64,000 bases of DNA, from NCBI GenBank assembly GCA_023974075.1, contig CM043790.1:231879-295878 (forward strand), in the 5' to 3' direction. The translations under genes and the position numbers were made by a program. Every line of letters starts with the position of its first letter. Positions within the stretch are counted from its first letter, which is position 1. This DNA is from Chaenocephalus aceratus. Lineage: Eukaryota > Chordata > Actinopteri > Perciformes > Channichthyidae. The notes under the pieces were generated by a model. That model was not told the DNA's origin. It worked only from the letters and a program-made list of their open reading frames with translations, and searched no databases. Of the stretch, positions 22,641 to 33,483 are shown one piece after another.

Positions 22641-23610
22641 CAATGGGCATTATTATATATTATTATTATTATAGGCCAGGCCTACCTTAAAGTCATTTTC
22701 CCCCTGGAAAAAGCTGGCCCACCCTATTTTATACAGGCCCGCCCTAAAGTACATTTCTGCATACGCTACTGAGGCTAGTGCTAAATGCTGTCGGAGTGCA
22801 CCGGAACAAACGCCACTATCATATTTATCTTCTGAAAACAAATGCTAATGGTAACACAAACCAAACATGCTAAATCATATCAGAAGGCATCACCCAGATT
22901 TGCCAATCACCGGAGCCCGGCAAAAGACAACCGCAGTTCAACGGCTGATCCCCGCTGTTTTTAAGAAGCAAGAGACATGAAAGCCGAGAGACCAAAATAA
23001 ATAACGCATGCTATTGGCATATATTTCAACGGCTATGCACCCTTGAAACCCTTTCTTATTATTTATTTTGTAATATTTTCAAGACATTCTTTTTAGTTTT
23101 ACAGCTTGATGAAACCTTTTTGTTTGACATCAGCCATTATAGATAATATGGCCATCTGAGTGTGTGGTGTTTGTGCTTTGTTTTTCACTGTCTAATACAG
23201 TTAATTATTCAAAATGTTAGAGTTCCTTATTTTTGTACTGAAACTTGCACTACTGTTCAAAAATAAATAACAAAAAACCTGGAATTATGCATTTTGGACT
23301 TTTTTTTTCTTTTTCTTAGACAGATCTGATCCTGACGTTTGAAAAGGGAGGCAGGGCAAGCAAAATACAGTCTGGTGTTGCTACAAGCCTTCTTGCTAAA
23401 CCAGCTCCTTGAAAAAAAGCATGTATACTACCTTCCTCTGTCCTTAACTCCTGCCTATACAAAATACACAATTTCGGTTCTGCTTAACGGTTCCTAAACG
23501 CGAGACCCTGTATTCCACCGGGTCCGTCTGCGCCGCAGTGAATCGATAAGAACCGGAATCGATAAGCAGAACAGGAATCGGAATCGATACATTTCAAACG
23601 ATACCCATCC
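22641..23610 (+). mobile_element. Decayed hAT element with partial BED finger
   Basis: A frame at 22855-22980 reads NMLNHIRRHHPDLPITGAR and on to a stop, which is the second half (H-x4-H side) of a BED zinc finger; the Cys pair is lost. The right edge at about 23530-23610 holds aatcgataag/ggaatcgataca repeats ending cgatacccatcc, as in the termini of teleost hAT elements with repeated cgat motifs. No catalytic core is present. The left edge is uncertain. Confidence 0.5.
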
Positions 23611-23691
23611 GAGTCCTGCCTATGTCAGGCTGATCAGGTCTGAGCTCTTTTACTTTCAGCTTTCCCGCCAGTGTCCTCCTCCTTTCTTTAA

Positions 23692-24170
23692 AGGGGACCT
23701 ATCATGCAAAATGCACCTCTGTACGTCTTTTATACATGAATATGTGTCCCCGGTGTGTCAGGGAACTCACCAAGTGTCAGAAAACACAACCCTCTCTCTT
23801 TTCCTCCATACCCAAATCTCTAAAAACGGGGCTGCAACGGAGCTGATTATTATTTGAATTTTTCTGACGTCAGAAAAGGGGTGCTCCGCCTATATGGGCA
23901 ACTCTCCGCCTATCAGGGGAATGAGAGACCGCTCGAAAGCGCTGGAGACGCCGTAGTACATATGCCAGGCCTGTAAGTGGCGCTGTAGTCTGCCACAAAA
24001 GCAGAATCAGCCCTTGCAAAAACAGGGCTGGAAAAGAGCAAATGGAGCGAAATGAGGCATGGCTAAAATGCATGATGTGTTTGGTATTTTGAAAAAAAAA
24101 CTTCACAGATATGTTTTATATAGGTATGGCCCTACAATATATGTTTCAAATATAGCATGATAGGTCCACT
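23692..24170 (+). mobile_element. 479-bp MITE with TTAA target duplication
   Basis: It starts AGGGGACCTATCATGC and ends GCATGATAGGTCCACT, a 16-bp terminal inverted repeat with one mismatch. TTAA flanks it at 23688-23691 and 24171-24174. TTAA targeting is shared by piggyBac and Kolobok transposases, which could mobilise it. No coding capacity. The edge motif is very common in teleost genomes. Confidence 0.85.
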
Positions 24171-24174
24171 TTAA

Positions 24175-24411
24175 GTGATTAAACATCATTTTCCTTCTCC
24201 ATATTCGCTATCTAGTTTTGTTTACCCTCTGTCTTCATCTAACTCTCTCTCACTCAAACGCCAATCACTCACTCTGGCGCTCCTGCTGCCCCCTAGTTGT
24301 TGGCGTTGTCAACAGCTGCTTTGGGCGCAGTTTGGTGCGCCCTGAGCTGCTCCTATCTGTTGCCTTGAAGAGGTGCGGACTGCGCATGCACCACTTATAA
24401 TGAGAGTCAAT
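24175..24411. other. Spacer before ISL2EU-like element 1
   Basis: No gene recognised. The AT dinucleotide at 24410-24411 is the left target-site copy of element 1. Confidence 0.4.
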
Positions 24412-24575
24412 AGAGAACCGCAGTGACGCGTCGTAAAACCCGGAAGTAAGTTAGCATTTTTAGCACTTCCGGTTCCTTCGTCAAAAAGCAATGCATTTTC
24501 TCCATAGGGTTTTGGAAAATAGCTCGAAATAAGGTCTGTGGTTGACACACATTTAAGAGATAAGTCACGTTTTGT
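24412..24575 (+). repeat. Left terminal inverted repeat, element 1
   Basis: Matches the reverse complement of 28720-28878, including cccggaagtaagttagc and gctcgaaataaggtctgtgg. Family-1 end motif; related ends occur at 28881 and 45721. Confidence 0.9.
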
Positions 24576-24957
24576 TCTATGACAGTAAATCATCAGCAGT
24601 GACCCCACTGGTGATTTTTGAATAGTTTACGTGTCTGAAAAACGATGGTTGTTACCGTGTGGCTGAATAGGACTACAGAAATTGTCGAGGCCGTTGTACG
24701 TCATTACGCCTAACACGTAAACACTCCAGCTAAGTTTGTTTTCCCCTGTGTTCTGCTTGAAAGCAAGTACCTGCCTATCTTTAGTATCTTTATATCTATA
24801 TCTGACCATTAGAATATGTATTTTTTAAATTGTCATTTTTAACACCGTAGTTTTACAAATTATAGAATAATTAATTACCGGTGTTTTCCAATTTTACTTG
24901 GCAGTTCGTTTCGTTAGCTAATGTTAGCTAAAGCTAGCGCTACTAGTTAGCTACGCA

Positions 24958-25070
24958 ATGGTTTGTTGCTTTGCTCCGGGTTGCAGCCACAGGTCTTCGC
25001 ATGAAACGTGCTCGTTCTATCGTTTCCCGGCCAATGTGTTCCAAAGGAGAGTCTGGATTCGTGCCATGAG
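24958..25070 (+). CDS. THAP zinc-finger exon 1, element 1
   Basis: Starts ATG at 24958 and ends at a good donor (gag|gtaagc) at 25070; 113 nt, so it leaves two bases of a codon. It encodes the first half of a THAP domain: Met-Val-Cys then CFAPGC, a second short Cys block, FYRFP, and the invariant Trp in RVWIRAMR. THAP domains (C2CH zinc) bind DNA, and in transposases they recognise the element's own ends. The exon length and phase match the copy at 41885-41997. The rest of the domain (distal Cys-x2-His) must lie in the next exon, which is degenerate here. Probable transposase N-terminus. Confidence 0.75.
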
Positions 25071-25766
25071 GTAAGCTGACGTTACATTTGTGTCCATGTC
25101 ACGGTGAAATGTAAATGATGGGTAGTGACTGTATCGCCGTTTTAGAGATGGCGCTGCTGAAAAGACCGCAACATAAGTAAAGATAATGAATACATCCTAT
25201 TAAAACCTGTGTGGCTTATATGATCAGTCTAATTAGTACAAGCAGCATAACGTTTCACCATGTAACTACAGATTGTATTCAGGGAAATCAGTTTGACATA
25301 TTGAACTAATAACAAATCACCTCTGGCTGGCAGAGAACTCTCTGCTCCATAGCTTCTCTTGGACGTAACATCACATGTACATTTTACATTTATATTCAAT
25401 TTAATATTCCATCCCTCACATACTTTTGTATATATAATAACTTATATTTTGTTTTTCTTGTTATGCTGCTGCAACACAAACATTTCCCAAATTGGGATCA
25501 ATACAGTAATATCTTATCTTAATTAATTAAGAAATATAACTATTATAATTAGTGTAGCAGCTGACACCTATTTTCAATATGGATTAATCTACCATTTATT
25601 TCTTTAGTTCAATTTTCATCTATAAAAATGTCAAAATAGTGAAAATGTTCACGAGACAAAGTGCAAGGTTAGATGTTTTGTTTTAGCCTATGTACTGTAT
25701 GTCTTAATGCTCTTATATGTGACGGTGTGACTTCCATGAAACTAATATTTTATATCTTCCCAACAG

Positions 25767-25833
25767 ACGAGCTGACAGGAAACCTAACACTCTAACAACC
25801 ACACCATTGCAAAGGCGAGTAAATGTAAATTAA
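25767..25833 (+). pseudogene. Degenerate second exon after THAP exon
   Basis: An acceptor (cttcccaacag) precedes 25767. Joining it to the THAP exon keeps the phase and gives MRRADRKPN, in the right place for the THAP second half. It then runs into a stop at 25831-25833 without the expected Cys-x2-His pair. The transposase body is missing or deleted. Confidence 0.45.
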
Positions 25834-25840
25834 AAACGAT

Positions 25841-26760
25841 TCACAATTTTTTTAATTTCTTCTTCTTTCTTGCAGTGAGGTGAAGCTGACCTTGCACTTG
25901 GTGCCAGTAAGGATGTTCCTCACGCAGGCTGAATGTTACTCCCTCCTTATTGACACAGAAGCCCTTGATTTGCAATGCTTCACTAATTGTCATTTCCCTG
26001 GCTCCGTAGGGACACTTTACCTCCAGCACAGCGGGAGACCCTACCAGACCATCTGGAGATGCCCCCAACAATCCTGATTGGGAGAGCCACAAACCTGACT
26101 CATGGATTGCAGTGGTGAATGCCCTGACGCCCTCACGTTCATTCATAGTCCCCCACTGTACAGACACAACACCATCCAGGGCCTGTTGTTGCCCTAGCAC
26201 CCTGGCACTAAGGGCAGCAGTCACACGCTTTGACCTCAGGACAGCTCCAACGTTGCTGCCAGTCAACCTTCCTTTCCTGAACAAATGCCAGTTTGGGTTG
26301 GTTTGCTGACCAGTGGTAGCCACCTGAATTGCCCTCTGTTGCTCCTCAGGCAATGCCATGCTTGCCACAATTGCCTCAGGTCCCTGATGCCCAACAGATT
26401 TGAGAATTTCAGGAACAGTAAGTGTTTCGAAGCTGGAGTGTTCCTCTTCTGGCTCGGGGGAGAGAAGCCAAGAAATTCCTGAGAACCTGCCCCCGAGTCT
26501 GTCCCTCAGCCAGTCACGATCTTCGGAGGTGGGCTCTCTTGTCAGCGGGTTGAATGAGTTATTGGTTGGAGGAAATAGCTCCTCCACTGAATGCGTACGT
26601 TTAGCTGCCTTTGGCTTCTTACACTGACGGGGGGTGTCACGTCAGTGCAGCTGAAAGTGTGGATGGCAAAGATGGCTAATGCAGCCGCATGACTGCATTT
26701 CCATTCTCCACGTGGGCATTCACATTTTGTGGAGAGAACTCCCTCTTCTCCTGTAGATAC
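25841..26760 (-). pseudogene. SWIM zinc finger plus YqaJ-type nuclease gene, one frameshift
   Basis: The exon begins after a polypyrimidine-AG acceptor at 26761-26762. It first encodes a SWIM finger (CECPRGEWKCSH), then a lambda-exonuclease-fold YqaJ domain. From the Met at 26587 the nuclease shows WHLFRKGRLTGSN (about residues 100-112), a Glu in WGTMNEREG (E150), ASPDG (D179), LEVK (E189, K191) and YWHQVQGQL. These are the D...ExK signature residues of PD-(D/E)XK nucleases. A one-base slip in the C6 run near 26634 separates the SWIM and YqaJ frames. The C-terminus ends in a Lys-rich tail instead of the normal ending, which is preserved in element 3. In ISL2EU transposons this second protein accompanies the transposase; its role is not settled. 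An upstream exon is not seen here, probably disrupted by the L2 insertion. Confidence 0.85.
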
Positions 26761-26889
26761 CTGTGGGGGTGGGATTGTTTTATTATTTAAAATATATTTA
26801 CATTTGTAATGCCTTCCCAATCATCCCTTTAATTGTTTATAGCCTACTGTATATGTATTTCATGGATATTTCTGTGTTTTCTGGTGTGT

Positions 26890-28010
26890 AATATTTGTAA
26901 TCTTGGGGCCTCTTCTCTTTAACATCTACATGCTACCACTGGCTCAGATAATGAAGAACAACAAAATAAGTTACCATAGCTATGCAGATGACACACAAAT
27001 GTACGTAACCATTTCACCAGGAGACGATGCTCCAATTCAAACACTGAGTAAGTGCATTGAACAAATCAATGACTGGATGTGTCAGAACTTTCTCCAATTA
27101 AACAAAGATAAAACTGAGGTAATGGTTTTTGGAGCCAAGGCAGAACGTATAAAAGTTAGCGCTGAGCTTCAGTCTGCAATGTTCAAACCAACAGATAGAC
27201 AGAGATCTAGGTGTAGTCATGGACTCTGACCTGAGTTTCAACAGCCACATTAAAACAGTTACTAAATCAGCCTACTATCACCTAAAGAACATATCTAGGA
27301 TTAAAAGACTAATGTCACAACAGGATTTGGAAAAACTTGTCCATGCTTTTATCTTCAGTAGACTGGACTACTGCAATGGTGTCTTCACAGGTCTCACTAA
27401 AACATCTATTAGGAAGCTGCAGCTGATTCTGAACGCCGCTGCTCGAGTCCTCACTAACACTAAGAAAGTGGATCACATCACTCCTGTTCTGAAGTCTTTA
27501 CACTGGCTTCCTGTGTGTCAAAGAATATATTTCAAAATACTGCTGCTGGTTTATAAAGCACTGAATGGTTTAGGCCCAAAATACATTTCTGACCTCCTGC
27601 TAAATGATGAACCATCCAGATCTCTCAGGTCTTCAGGGACTGGTCAGCTTTCTGTCCCCAGAGTCAGAACTAAACATGGAGAAGCAGCGTTCAGTTATTA
27701 TGCTCCAAACATCTGGAACAAACTCCCAGAAACCTGCAGGTCCGCTGCAACTCTTACTACTTTTAAATCCAGGCTGAAGACTTTTCTTTTTGTCGCTGCT
27801 TTTAATTGAACTATTCATATCTTAGACTGCACTGTAACTTTTATCAATAACTTTTATCCATGTATTTTTTCTTTTAATTTGTTTTATTTTTATTTGTGTA
27901 TTTATTTTTAATGACTAATTTTAAATGCCATTTTATTAATGTCTTTCATTTTTTGTAAAGCACTTTGAATTGCCTTGTGTTGAAAAGTGCTATATAAATA
28001 ACTTGCCTAA
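26890..28010 (+). pseudogene. 5'-truncated L2-like LINE, RT C-terminal half
   Basis: The frame 26903-27229 carries motif C (YADDTQ) and the thumb start; 27219-27809 continues with FIFSRLDYCNGVF, LQLILNAAARVL and LKSLHWLPV, the typical L2 C-terminal domain, ending in RLKTFLF. The two frames overlap by a shift near 27200-27220. The 3' UTR ends with tgaaaagtgctatataaata, the L2 tail type. 5' truncation is usual for LINE insertions. It interrupts element 1 between the SWIM-YqaJ gene and the right terminus, and opposes that gene in direction. Confidence 0.9.
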
Positions 28011-28339
28011 TAAAGATTTCATGTGACACATAAAATGGATTTGTTGATGGGAATTAATGTGAATAAATTAACTCTAGGTTAACGGTACTCTTGCTATCAC
28101 GACTCACCGACACTATAAACCTTGTCCCTCATGCTAGCCCTGACAACACCGGTATGCACACCTTCATCTAGGCTGCACTGTTTTACGTGTCCTGACTTGT
28201 AGTGGTTCTCTCCTCTATCTACACTCTTCTCGTCTTCTTTGTAAAACGATATCAGACTGGTCATTGACACAGCCATGACTTCTAGTTAAATTCAGTGTGG
28301 CTAAAACGAAAAGCTTTGTTAAAATATGCAAGCACGTGA

Positions 28340-28565
28340 AAGTCAAATTCAGCTTTATTGTCAAAAATTCTACATGTGTTATACATCCAGAAATATCGTT
28401 TCCCACAGTGTGACATGTATACATAAAACAAAACAAAAAGGACCTAGATAAACGTGGTATACATTAAACAAAACAAAAAGGGCCTAGATAACCAGGGTAT
28501 ACAGTTTAAAATGTTAATAATATATTTAAAGTGTTCAAAGTGCAGTTTCAGTGCAAGTCAGTTGA
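28340..28565. repeat. Interspersed repeat fragment with 41-bp-scale duplication
   Basis: The stretch starts aaattcagctttattgtcaa, a teleost retroelement 3' motif. The block acaaaacaaaaaggacctag recurs once at 28461-28490. An inverted relative (gacaataaagttgactttga) is at 33760-33785. Confidence 0.5.
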
Positions 28566-28719
28566 AACGATCTTAAGTTGGCGTGACGTTGAAGTCGTGC
28601 GACCCTGCTGCTGTACTGGCTTGTAGTTCGTTTATAGCATAACGTTAGCATTTCGCTTTTGGCGACTAGATTTATGATTCAAAAATTATAAAAGTAGGGT
28701 AGACATGTGGAGATTATCC

Positions 28720-28878
28720 GGCTGAGCAAAATGTGATCCCTCTCTTAAATGTGTGTCAACCACAGACCTTATTTCGAGCTATTTTCCAAAATCCTATGGA
28801 GAATTTGCATTGTGTTTTTGACGAAGGAACCGGAAGAAGTTTACTTCCGGGTTTTAGGACGCGTCACTGCGGTTCTCT
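28720..28878 (-). repeat. Right terminal inverted repeat, element 1
   Basis: Reverse complement of 24412-24575, ending gcggttctct. It is followed directly by AT (28879-28880). Confidence 0.9.
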
Positions 28879-28880
28879 AT

Positions 28881-28940
28881 AGAGTGGACGAGTCCTAAAA
28901 CCCGGAAGTGAGTTAGCATTTTACCACTACCGGCTCCCTC
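28881..28940 (+). mobile_element. Second ISL2EU-type left end abutting element 1
   Basis: AGAGTGGACGAGTCCTAAAA followed by cccggaagtgagttagcatt is a family-1 left end starting right after the AT that closes element 1. Only about 60 bp survive. Confidence 0.7.
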
Positions 28941-28959
28941 GTTTCAGAGTCAATAGCCG

Positions 28960-29230
28960 CTTTCACACCAAGTACTTTGCCGTACTTAGTCCCCAGCACT
29001 TAGTTCCCCCAGAGCAGATCGCGTTCACACCGGAATAAGTCCCTGAGGGAAGATTACACAAATGAAGCCGCTGACGTCACTTCTTCTTCTTCTGCTTTGG
29101 GTTTACTGGCAGGCCGCAAACAACTTCACGGCGTATACTGCCACCCGAAGTCCCCGGCCGGAAGTCCCCGGAGTTGGGGACTGGCTTCAGTAGAAGCTGC
29201 TGGGACTAATGGGATTTTCTCTCTGAGGGC
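28960..29230. repeat. MITE-like fragment with inverse GAA-tailed piece
   Basis: Starts ccgctttcacaccaagtact, a common terminus of teleost MITEs. Within it, 29085-29155 is the reverse complement of the GAA-tailed family seen at 17707-17776 (cttcttcttcttctgctttg and aggccgcaaacaacttcacg). No right terminus was found. Confidence 0.5.
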
Positions 29231-29517
29231 CTAAAATATTCTAAAAAATAATATTTGAAAACATTAAAAATATTTTTTGAAATATTTTGTTTTGCAATAT
29301 TTCTTTTCTTATATCTTTCATTAGTTTTACAAATATAACTTGATTTAATTGTATTTCAAATAACATTTCCAAAGAAATAAATCCTTCGAATCTGCCTGTT
29401 CAGTTTCTGTTTGAATGGGAAGGGTTAAATGAAAGAAGCTCCTTGAGCCGTCTCTGCGAGTTATGTGAAGACAGGAGCTGATTGGTGGTCGTGCTGTAAA
29501 TTCACAGTGGGCCCGCT
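29231..29517. other. Short spacer
   Basis: AT-rich, nothing recognised. Confidence 0.4.
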
Positions 29518-29519
29518 AT

Positions 29520-30664
29520 AGAGTGGCGAAGTCACGCCCATCTACTTCCGGTCCATGGGACCTTATTTCGGAAAAATTATGCATTGAAGTCAATGGAGAG
29601 AGAAAACTTATCTTTCGATCCCGTTTGAATTGTGCCATGAATTTCACATATGATGTTTGTCAATCTGAAAAAATAATTTCCATGTCAAAAAAAGTCACAG
29701 TTTGTTGTAAAACTGTTGAAATATAAGACTATGAAAAATACGCAACTAGAAAGACTACAAATCCCAGAGTCGCGTAAGTGATGTCATAACTGTTTTCCTC
29801 CAATAAGAGATAGCTAAGATCAGCGCCATATAGATATATTCTATCTATATGGTGCTGGCTAAGATAAGATAACTTTATCAAGATGCCTGTGTGCTTAGTA
29901 CCAGGTTGTTATTATACCAGCAATGGGTCTTGCTCGTTGTTTTGCTTCCCGTCTGATGAAAGGACCAGGAGTGGCTGGATCAAGTTAGCTACCTAGCTAG
30001 TAGCTAGCATGTTAGTTAGCATTACAGCCGTGTCATTTTTATTAGCCTTAACATGAAGTAACATTAAGTAACCCAAAATGTTAAACGGTAAGAGTAGTAG
30101 TCATATTTCGTGAACCCTTTGAAGAGTAGGCTACTGTCACCGGTGTGATCATTCTATAATACACAATTTAAGCCCGGGGGAGAAATGCTAACGCTACATT
30201 AGCATCTGCGATCTTTTCTACTTCACGCTATCTGCACAAATGGTTGACATTAAACATTAAAAAGACAAAGCAGTTCAGAGCGAATCAAAGGAAGGAAGGC
30301 AGCTTTGCATGACATTCTTCTGGACGTGTTTCATTGTGGTGATAGTGAGGGTAGTTAATCCTTTTGTTGACAAGACAGTAGTGACGGTCATCTTGGTGAC
30401 GTGTGTTGATCTGCTAGACCGGAGATGTAGTTCATTCAGCGTTTCACACAAACAAAAGTGTTACTTCACAGTTTTACGACACATTTTAATTTTTTTGACT
30501 TGCAAAATTATCTTGTAAATTGACAAACATCATATGTGTAATTCGTGGCACAATTCAAACGGGATCGAAAGATAATCTTTCTCTCTCCATTGACTTCAAT
30601 ACATAATTTTTCCGAAATAAGGTCCCATGGAGGTCCACCGGAAGGGGAGGGACTTCGCCTCTCT
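29520..30664 (+). mobile_element. ISL2EU-like element 2, internally deleted
   Basis: A 1145-bp element with long inverted ends: 29520-29760 pairs with 30430-30664 (AGAGTGGCGAAGTCACG and gacttcgcctctct). AT lies on both sides. It contains only the THAP exon (29883) and part of the following intron, so it is a deletion derivative of the family that includes element 3. A short hairpin (catatagatatattctatct) sits just before the THAP start. Confidence 0.85.
29883..29983 (+). pseudogene. THAP exon 1, element 2
   Basis: MPVCLVPGCYY, a third Cys, FCFPSDERTRSGWIK: the N-terminal THAP half with its first two zinc Cys and the conserved Trp intact. It is 101 nt, against 113 in elements 1 and 3. The last codons and the normal donor seem deleted, and it runs into gttagc. 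With no downstream exons it can at most make a fragment. Confidence 0.65.
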
Positions 30665-30666
30665 AT

Positions 30667-30794
30667 CGTAACTCAACGAGAGAGTAATGTCAAATGGCAG
30701 TACAATTGACCAATCATATCTTCCCTCTAAATGGGTGGGCTTTTCTAGCGGACTTTATGACAAGTTCCGCCCGCTGTGAAGTTTGTACATGTGT
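30667..30794. other. Spacer between elements 2 and 3
   Basis: About 128 bp with no recognised feature. Confidence 0.5.
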
Positions 30795-31113
30795 ATAGAG
30801 AGGCGAAGTCCCTCCCCTTCCGGGAGCCTCCATGGGACCCCGGAAGCGGAAAATTATACATTGAAGTCAATGGAGAGAGAACGGTTATCTTTTGATCCCG
30901 TTTGAATTGTGCCACGAATGACACATATGATGTTTGTCAATTTAAAAGAACATTTTGCAAGTCAAAAAAATAAAAATGTGTCGTAAAACTGTGAAGTTAC
31001 ACATTTTTTTGTGTGAAACCGCTGAGTGAACTACAGGTCTCTGGTCTCGCACAATACGCGTCACCATCACAAAGACGGCCGTCACGTTAGCAAATTTCAC
31101 CTGTTTCTTTCAG

Positions 31114-31224
31114 AATGAGAATAAAAGTATAAAACGAGGTGACTACAAGTCTGGACACGTTGAGAGCTGTACATACACGAAAGGGGAGTTAGTCGGTTCT
31201 GTAAGAGCAGCGGGACCGGTTTCG
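31114..31224 (+). CDS. Probable upstream exon of SWIM-YqaJ gene, element 3
   Basis: A 37-codon open segment between a good acceptor (ctgtttctttcag) and a good donor (tcg|gtgagt). It contains KRGDYKSGHVESCTYTKG and GSVRAAG. It is phase 0 at both ends and so joins in frame to the SWIM exon at 31915. The wording resembles the segment preceding SWIM fingers in these transposon proteins. A start codon exon further upstream is not identified. Confidence 0.5.
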
Positions 31225-31649
31225 GTGAGTAATATGAGTGCAATGTGTAACGTTAATGTCAGCTAGCTAACATTAGCTAACAAGGTACACTAACGTGTTT
31301 TGTTTCAGTAACTAGTTTTCTCCTTTAGAACTTCGTGGTCTGTGTGTATGCTGTGGATAACATTAGTGTGCACAAGAACAAGGTACACTCCCGTGTTTTG
31401 TTTTACTTGCTCTTCAGATTGAAGCGGCCAGTTTTATATCGACTATACTGTATGTGTGATCTCCTTTTACATCTCGTTGTGTCATTTGAGTTTATTTGCT
31501 GTGTGTAGATTCAAGGGTTTTGGTTATCTTGTCAATTTGTTTGGTTATCTAGGCACAGCTGTGTGTGACTCCCTCGGGTACACTGGTATGTGTTTTCCTA
31601 ATGTAGAGAGCATTGATTAATTAATAAACTACACACTGAGTCTAGATCC

Positions 31650-31870
31650 TGACCAAATCCTTTTTTATTGTTGATCAAATGTTTTTCAAAAATGTATTCA
31701 TACACATTTAGAAAAATACAATGTACAATCACAACCAGTACACCACAAATTACAAAAAATACAGAAAAAACAAACAATAACAACAATCAGACAAGAGGAC
31801 AAAACTATGGAAAAATAACCCCTCCCACCCCCAGATCCGGACCATCCTTGTATTATTGCTCATTCAATCT
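31650..31870 (-). repeat. LINE 3'-tail-like insertion in intron
   Basis: Read on the minus strand: gggtgggaggggttattttt, then a T-rich stretch, ending in aacaataaaaaaggatttgg. It looks like the 3' UTR of an L1-type fish LINE with a short A tail. Family and borders are not confirmed. Confidence 0.35.
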
Positions 31871-31914
31871 ATTATAGCATGCTAACAAACATGGTACTTA
31901 CTTTATTTGTACAG

Positions 31915-32611
31915 ATCTGCATGGGAGACGATGGCGCGATGCAGAGCGCTGTCTGTGATTGTGCACGGGGGATGTACAAATGCAGCCACGCTGCAGCATT
32001 GGCAATATGTGCCATGTGGCAGATCAGCTCCACAGATGTTGAGTGCCAGTGGAGGAAGCCTGGCACTTCCAAAGTAGTCCAGCCGGTGTCTCAACTTTAC
32101 CAACAGCGAGAGGAGACATACAACCCACTGGCCAGAGACATCGCCAACTGTCAACTGGGGGGTTGTAAACGAGGCCGAAGGGGTGAAGGCTTTTGTGCAG
32201 GCCTATCAAGTGACAGTGTTCGAATCGAGTCTGGTCTCTTTGTGAGTGAGTCAGTGTTTTGGGAGCATCACCCGATGGACTTGTGCAGCCATCTGCCCTG
32301 CTGGAGGTGAAGTGTCCACACAGCCAGAGGAACATGACCATCGTGGAGGCAGTCCAGTTACCATCCTTCTGTCTCCGTGAGGAGGGTGGGTCTTATGTTC
32401 TCAAGGAGAATCACCCATACTGGCACCAGTCCAAGGGAAGCTGCACATCACAGACCGGAGTCTCTGCTACTTTGTTGTGTGGACCACGAAGGAGGCGATC
32501 ATCATCCTCATCCCCAAAGAGCCTGCATGGCATGGAAATCTCCTCCTCCTGGAAAAATTCTACACCCAGCATATGCTCCCTGTGTTGGCCAGTAGAGAGG
32601 AGGACATTTAA
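31915..32611 (+). pseudogene. SWIM zinc finger plus YqaJ-type nuclease, deleted and frameshifted
   Basis: An acceptor (tttatttgtacag) precedes 31915. The SWIM finger (CDCARGMYKCSH) is intact. Compared with the copy in element 1, about 130 residues of the nuclease N-terminal half are missing between NPLARD and EGVKAF, including the region of the KGRLTGSN motif. Frameshifts follow near 32190-32260, then the frame resumes with GASPDGLV, LLEVKCP and YWHQ, and shifts again at a G/A run near 32436. The final frame runs to a TAA at about 32609, giving the normal C-terminus that element 1 lacks. It cannot make an active enzyme as it stands. Confidence 0.8.
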
Positions 32612-33130
32612 ATAAACATACTCTTAACACCCTGGGACTCTGCATTGTGTTCCGTATGTGTGATGGGGTGTTATGCAGAGGGGAGGAAAACAGGACACAG
32701 CAGATTGGGATTGTGGTGGAGACTGTTAGAAATTAAAATCAATGTTTTGAGAGCATAGTGCACCTTAAACATACAGTCAGTTTAAATGCTGTTTTATACT
32801 GAAAAACCAGAAGTTCTTGTGCACAACCAGTTGTTAAGCTTTTATTCTGAAAATCCTTCATCTCCGGTTAGCATGAGGCTAATATACCATTTACTATAGA
32901 GGTGAATTTAGCAGCGATATGATATGATGTTGCACAGCGAAACCTACTGATTTCAACACTACAACTATAGACGTCGAGATATTATTATTGTTGGATAAGG
33001 TACAGTTTATTTGAGTACGTTATTGTTTACAGTTGTGGGTAGCATGTGACAACATTCGGAACGACCGGAAACCAAACTGCTGTGAAGTATTGCCTGTATT
33101 TTTAGGAGTATTGATTACAGCGTTTAGAAT
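32612..33130. other. Element 3 interior, nothing recognised
   Basis: No gene or clear repeat. Confidence 0.4.
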
Positions 33131-33483
33131 GTGTTAAATGAAAAGTCATGAAAGAGTTAAGGCAGAGAAAAGGCGTGTTTAGATATATATTGAATGTACA
33201 ATGTCTTTATCCTCTGATATGCGTAACAACGGACATTGAAATGTGGAGAGCTGGTCTGCAGGGAGGAGCCAGCAGAGGATATATAAACAGCACGACCTGA
33301 GGGGACGGCCTCTTTCACCGCTGACCAGAGCCAGAGACCACAGCTGTATTTCTGTTCGAACAATATCCTGCTTGTAACATTACCACGCTTTTCATTAATT
33401 AAAGTACCAATTTGAACCTTCTCAGAGACTCCATTTAGTCTCCTTTTTAAACTTCTGTCCTGGACGCTAGAATAATCACACAC
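33131..33483 (+). mobile_element. Possible solo LTR
   Basis: Begins TGTTAAATG and ends aatcacacaca, TG...CA as in LTRs. Inside are a TATA box (gatatataaac near 33278-33288), then about 110 bp later attaaa (33397-33402) as a possible polyadenylation signal. That spacing fits U3-R-U5. No primer-binding site, gag or partner LTR follows, and a target duplication could not be shown, so the borders are tentative. Confidence 0.4.

Larger units (their letters stand above)
24412..28878 (+). mobile_element. ISL2EU-like DNA transposon, element 1
   Basis: Inverted ends of about 160 bp: 24412-24575 (AGAGAACCGCAGTGACGCGT onward) pairs with 28720-28878. AT flanks both sides (24410-24411 and 28879-28880). 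It carries a + strand THAP exon (24958) and a convergent minus-strand SWIM-YqaJ gene (26760 down to 25841). This two-gene plan is known from ISL2EU elements of the PIF/Harbinger group, as I recall them. A 5'-truncated L2 LINE is inserted at about 26890-28010. No DDE transposase core was recognised, so the element is incomplete. Confidence 0.8.
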
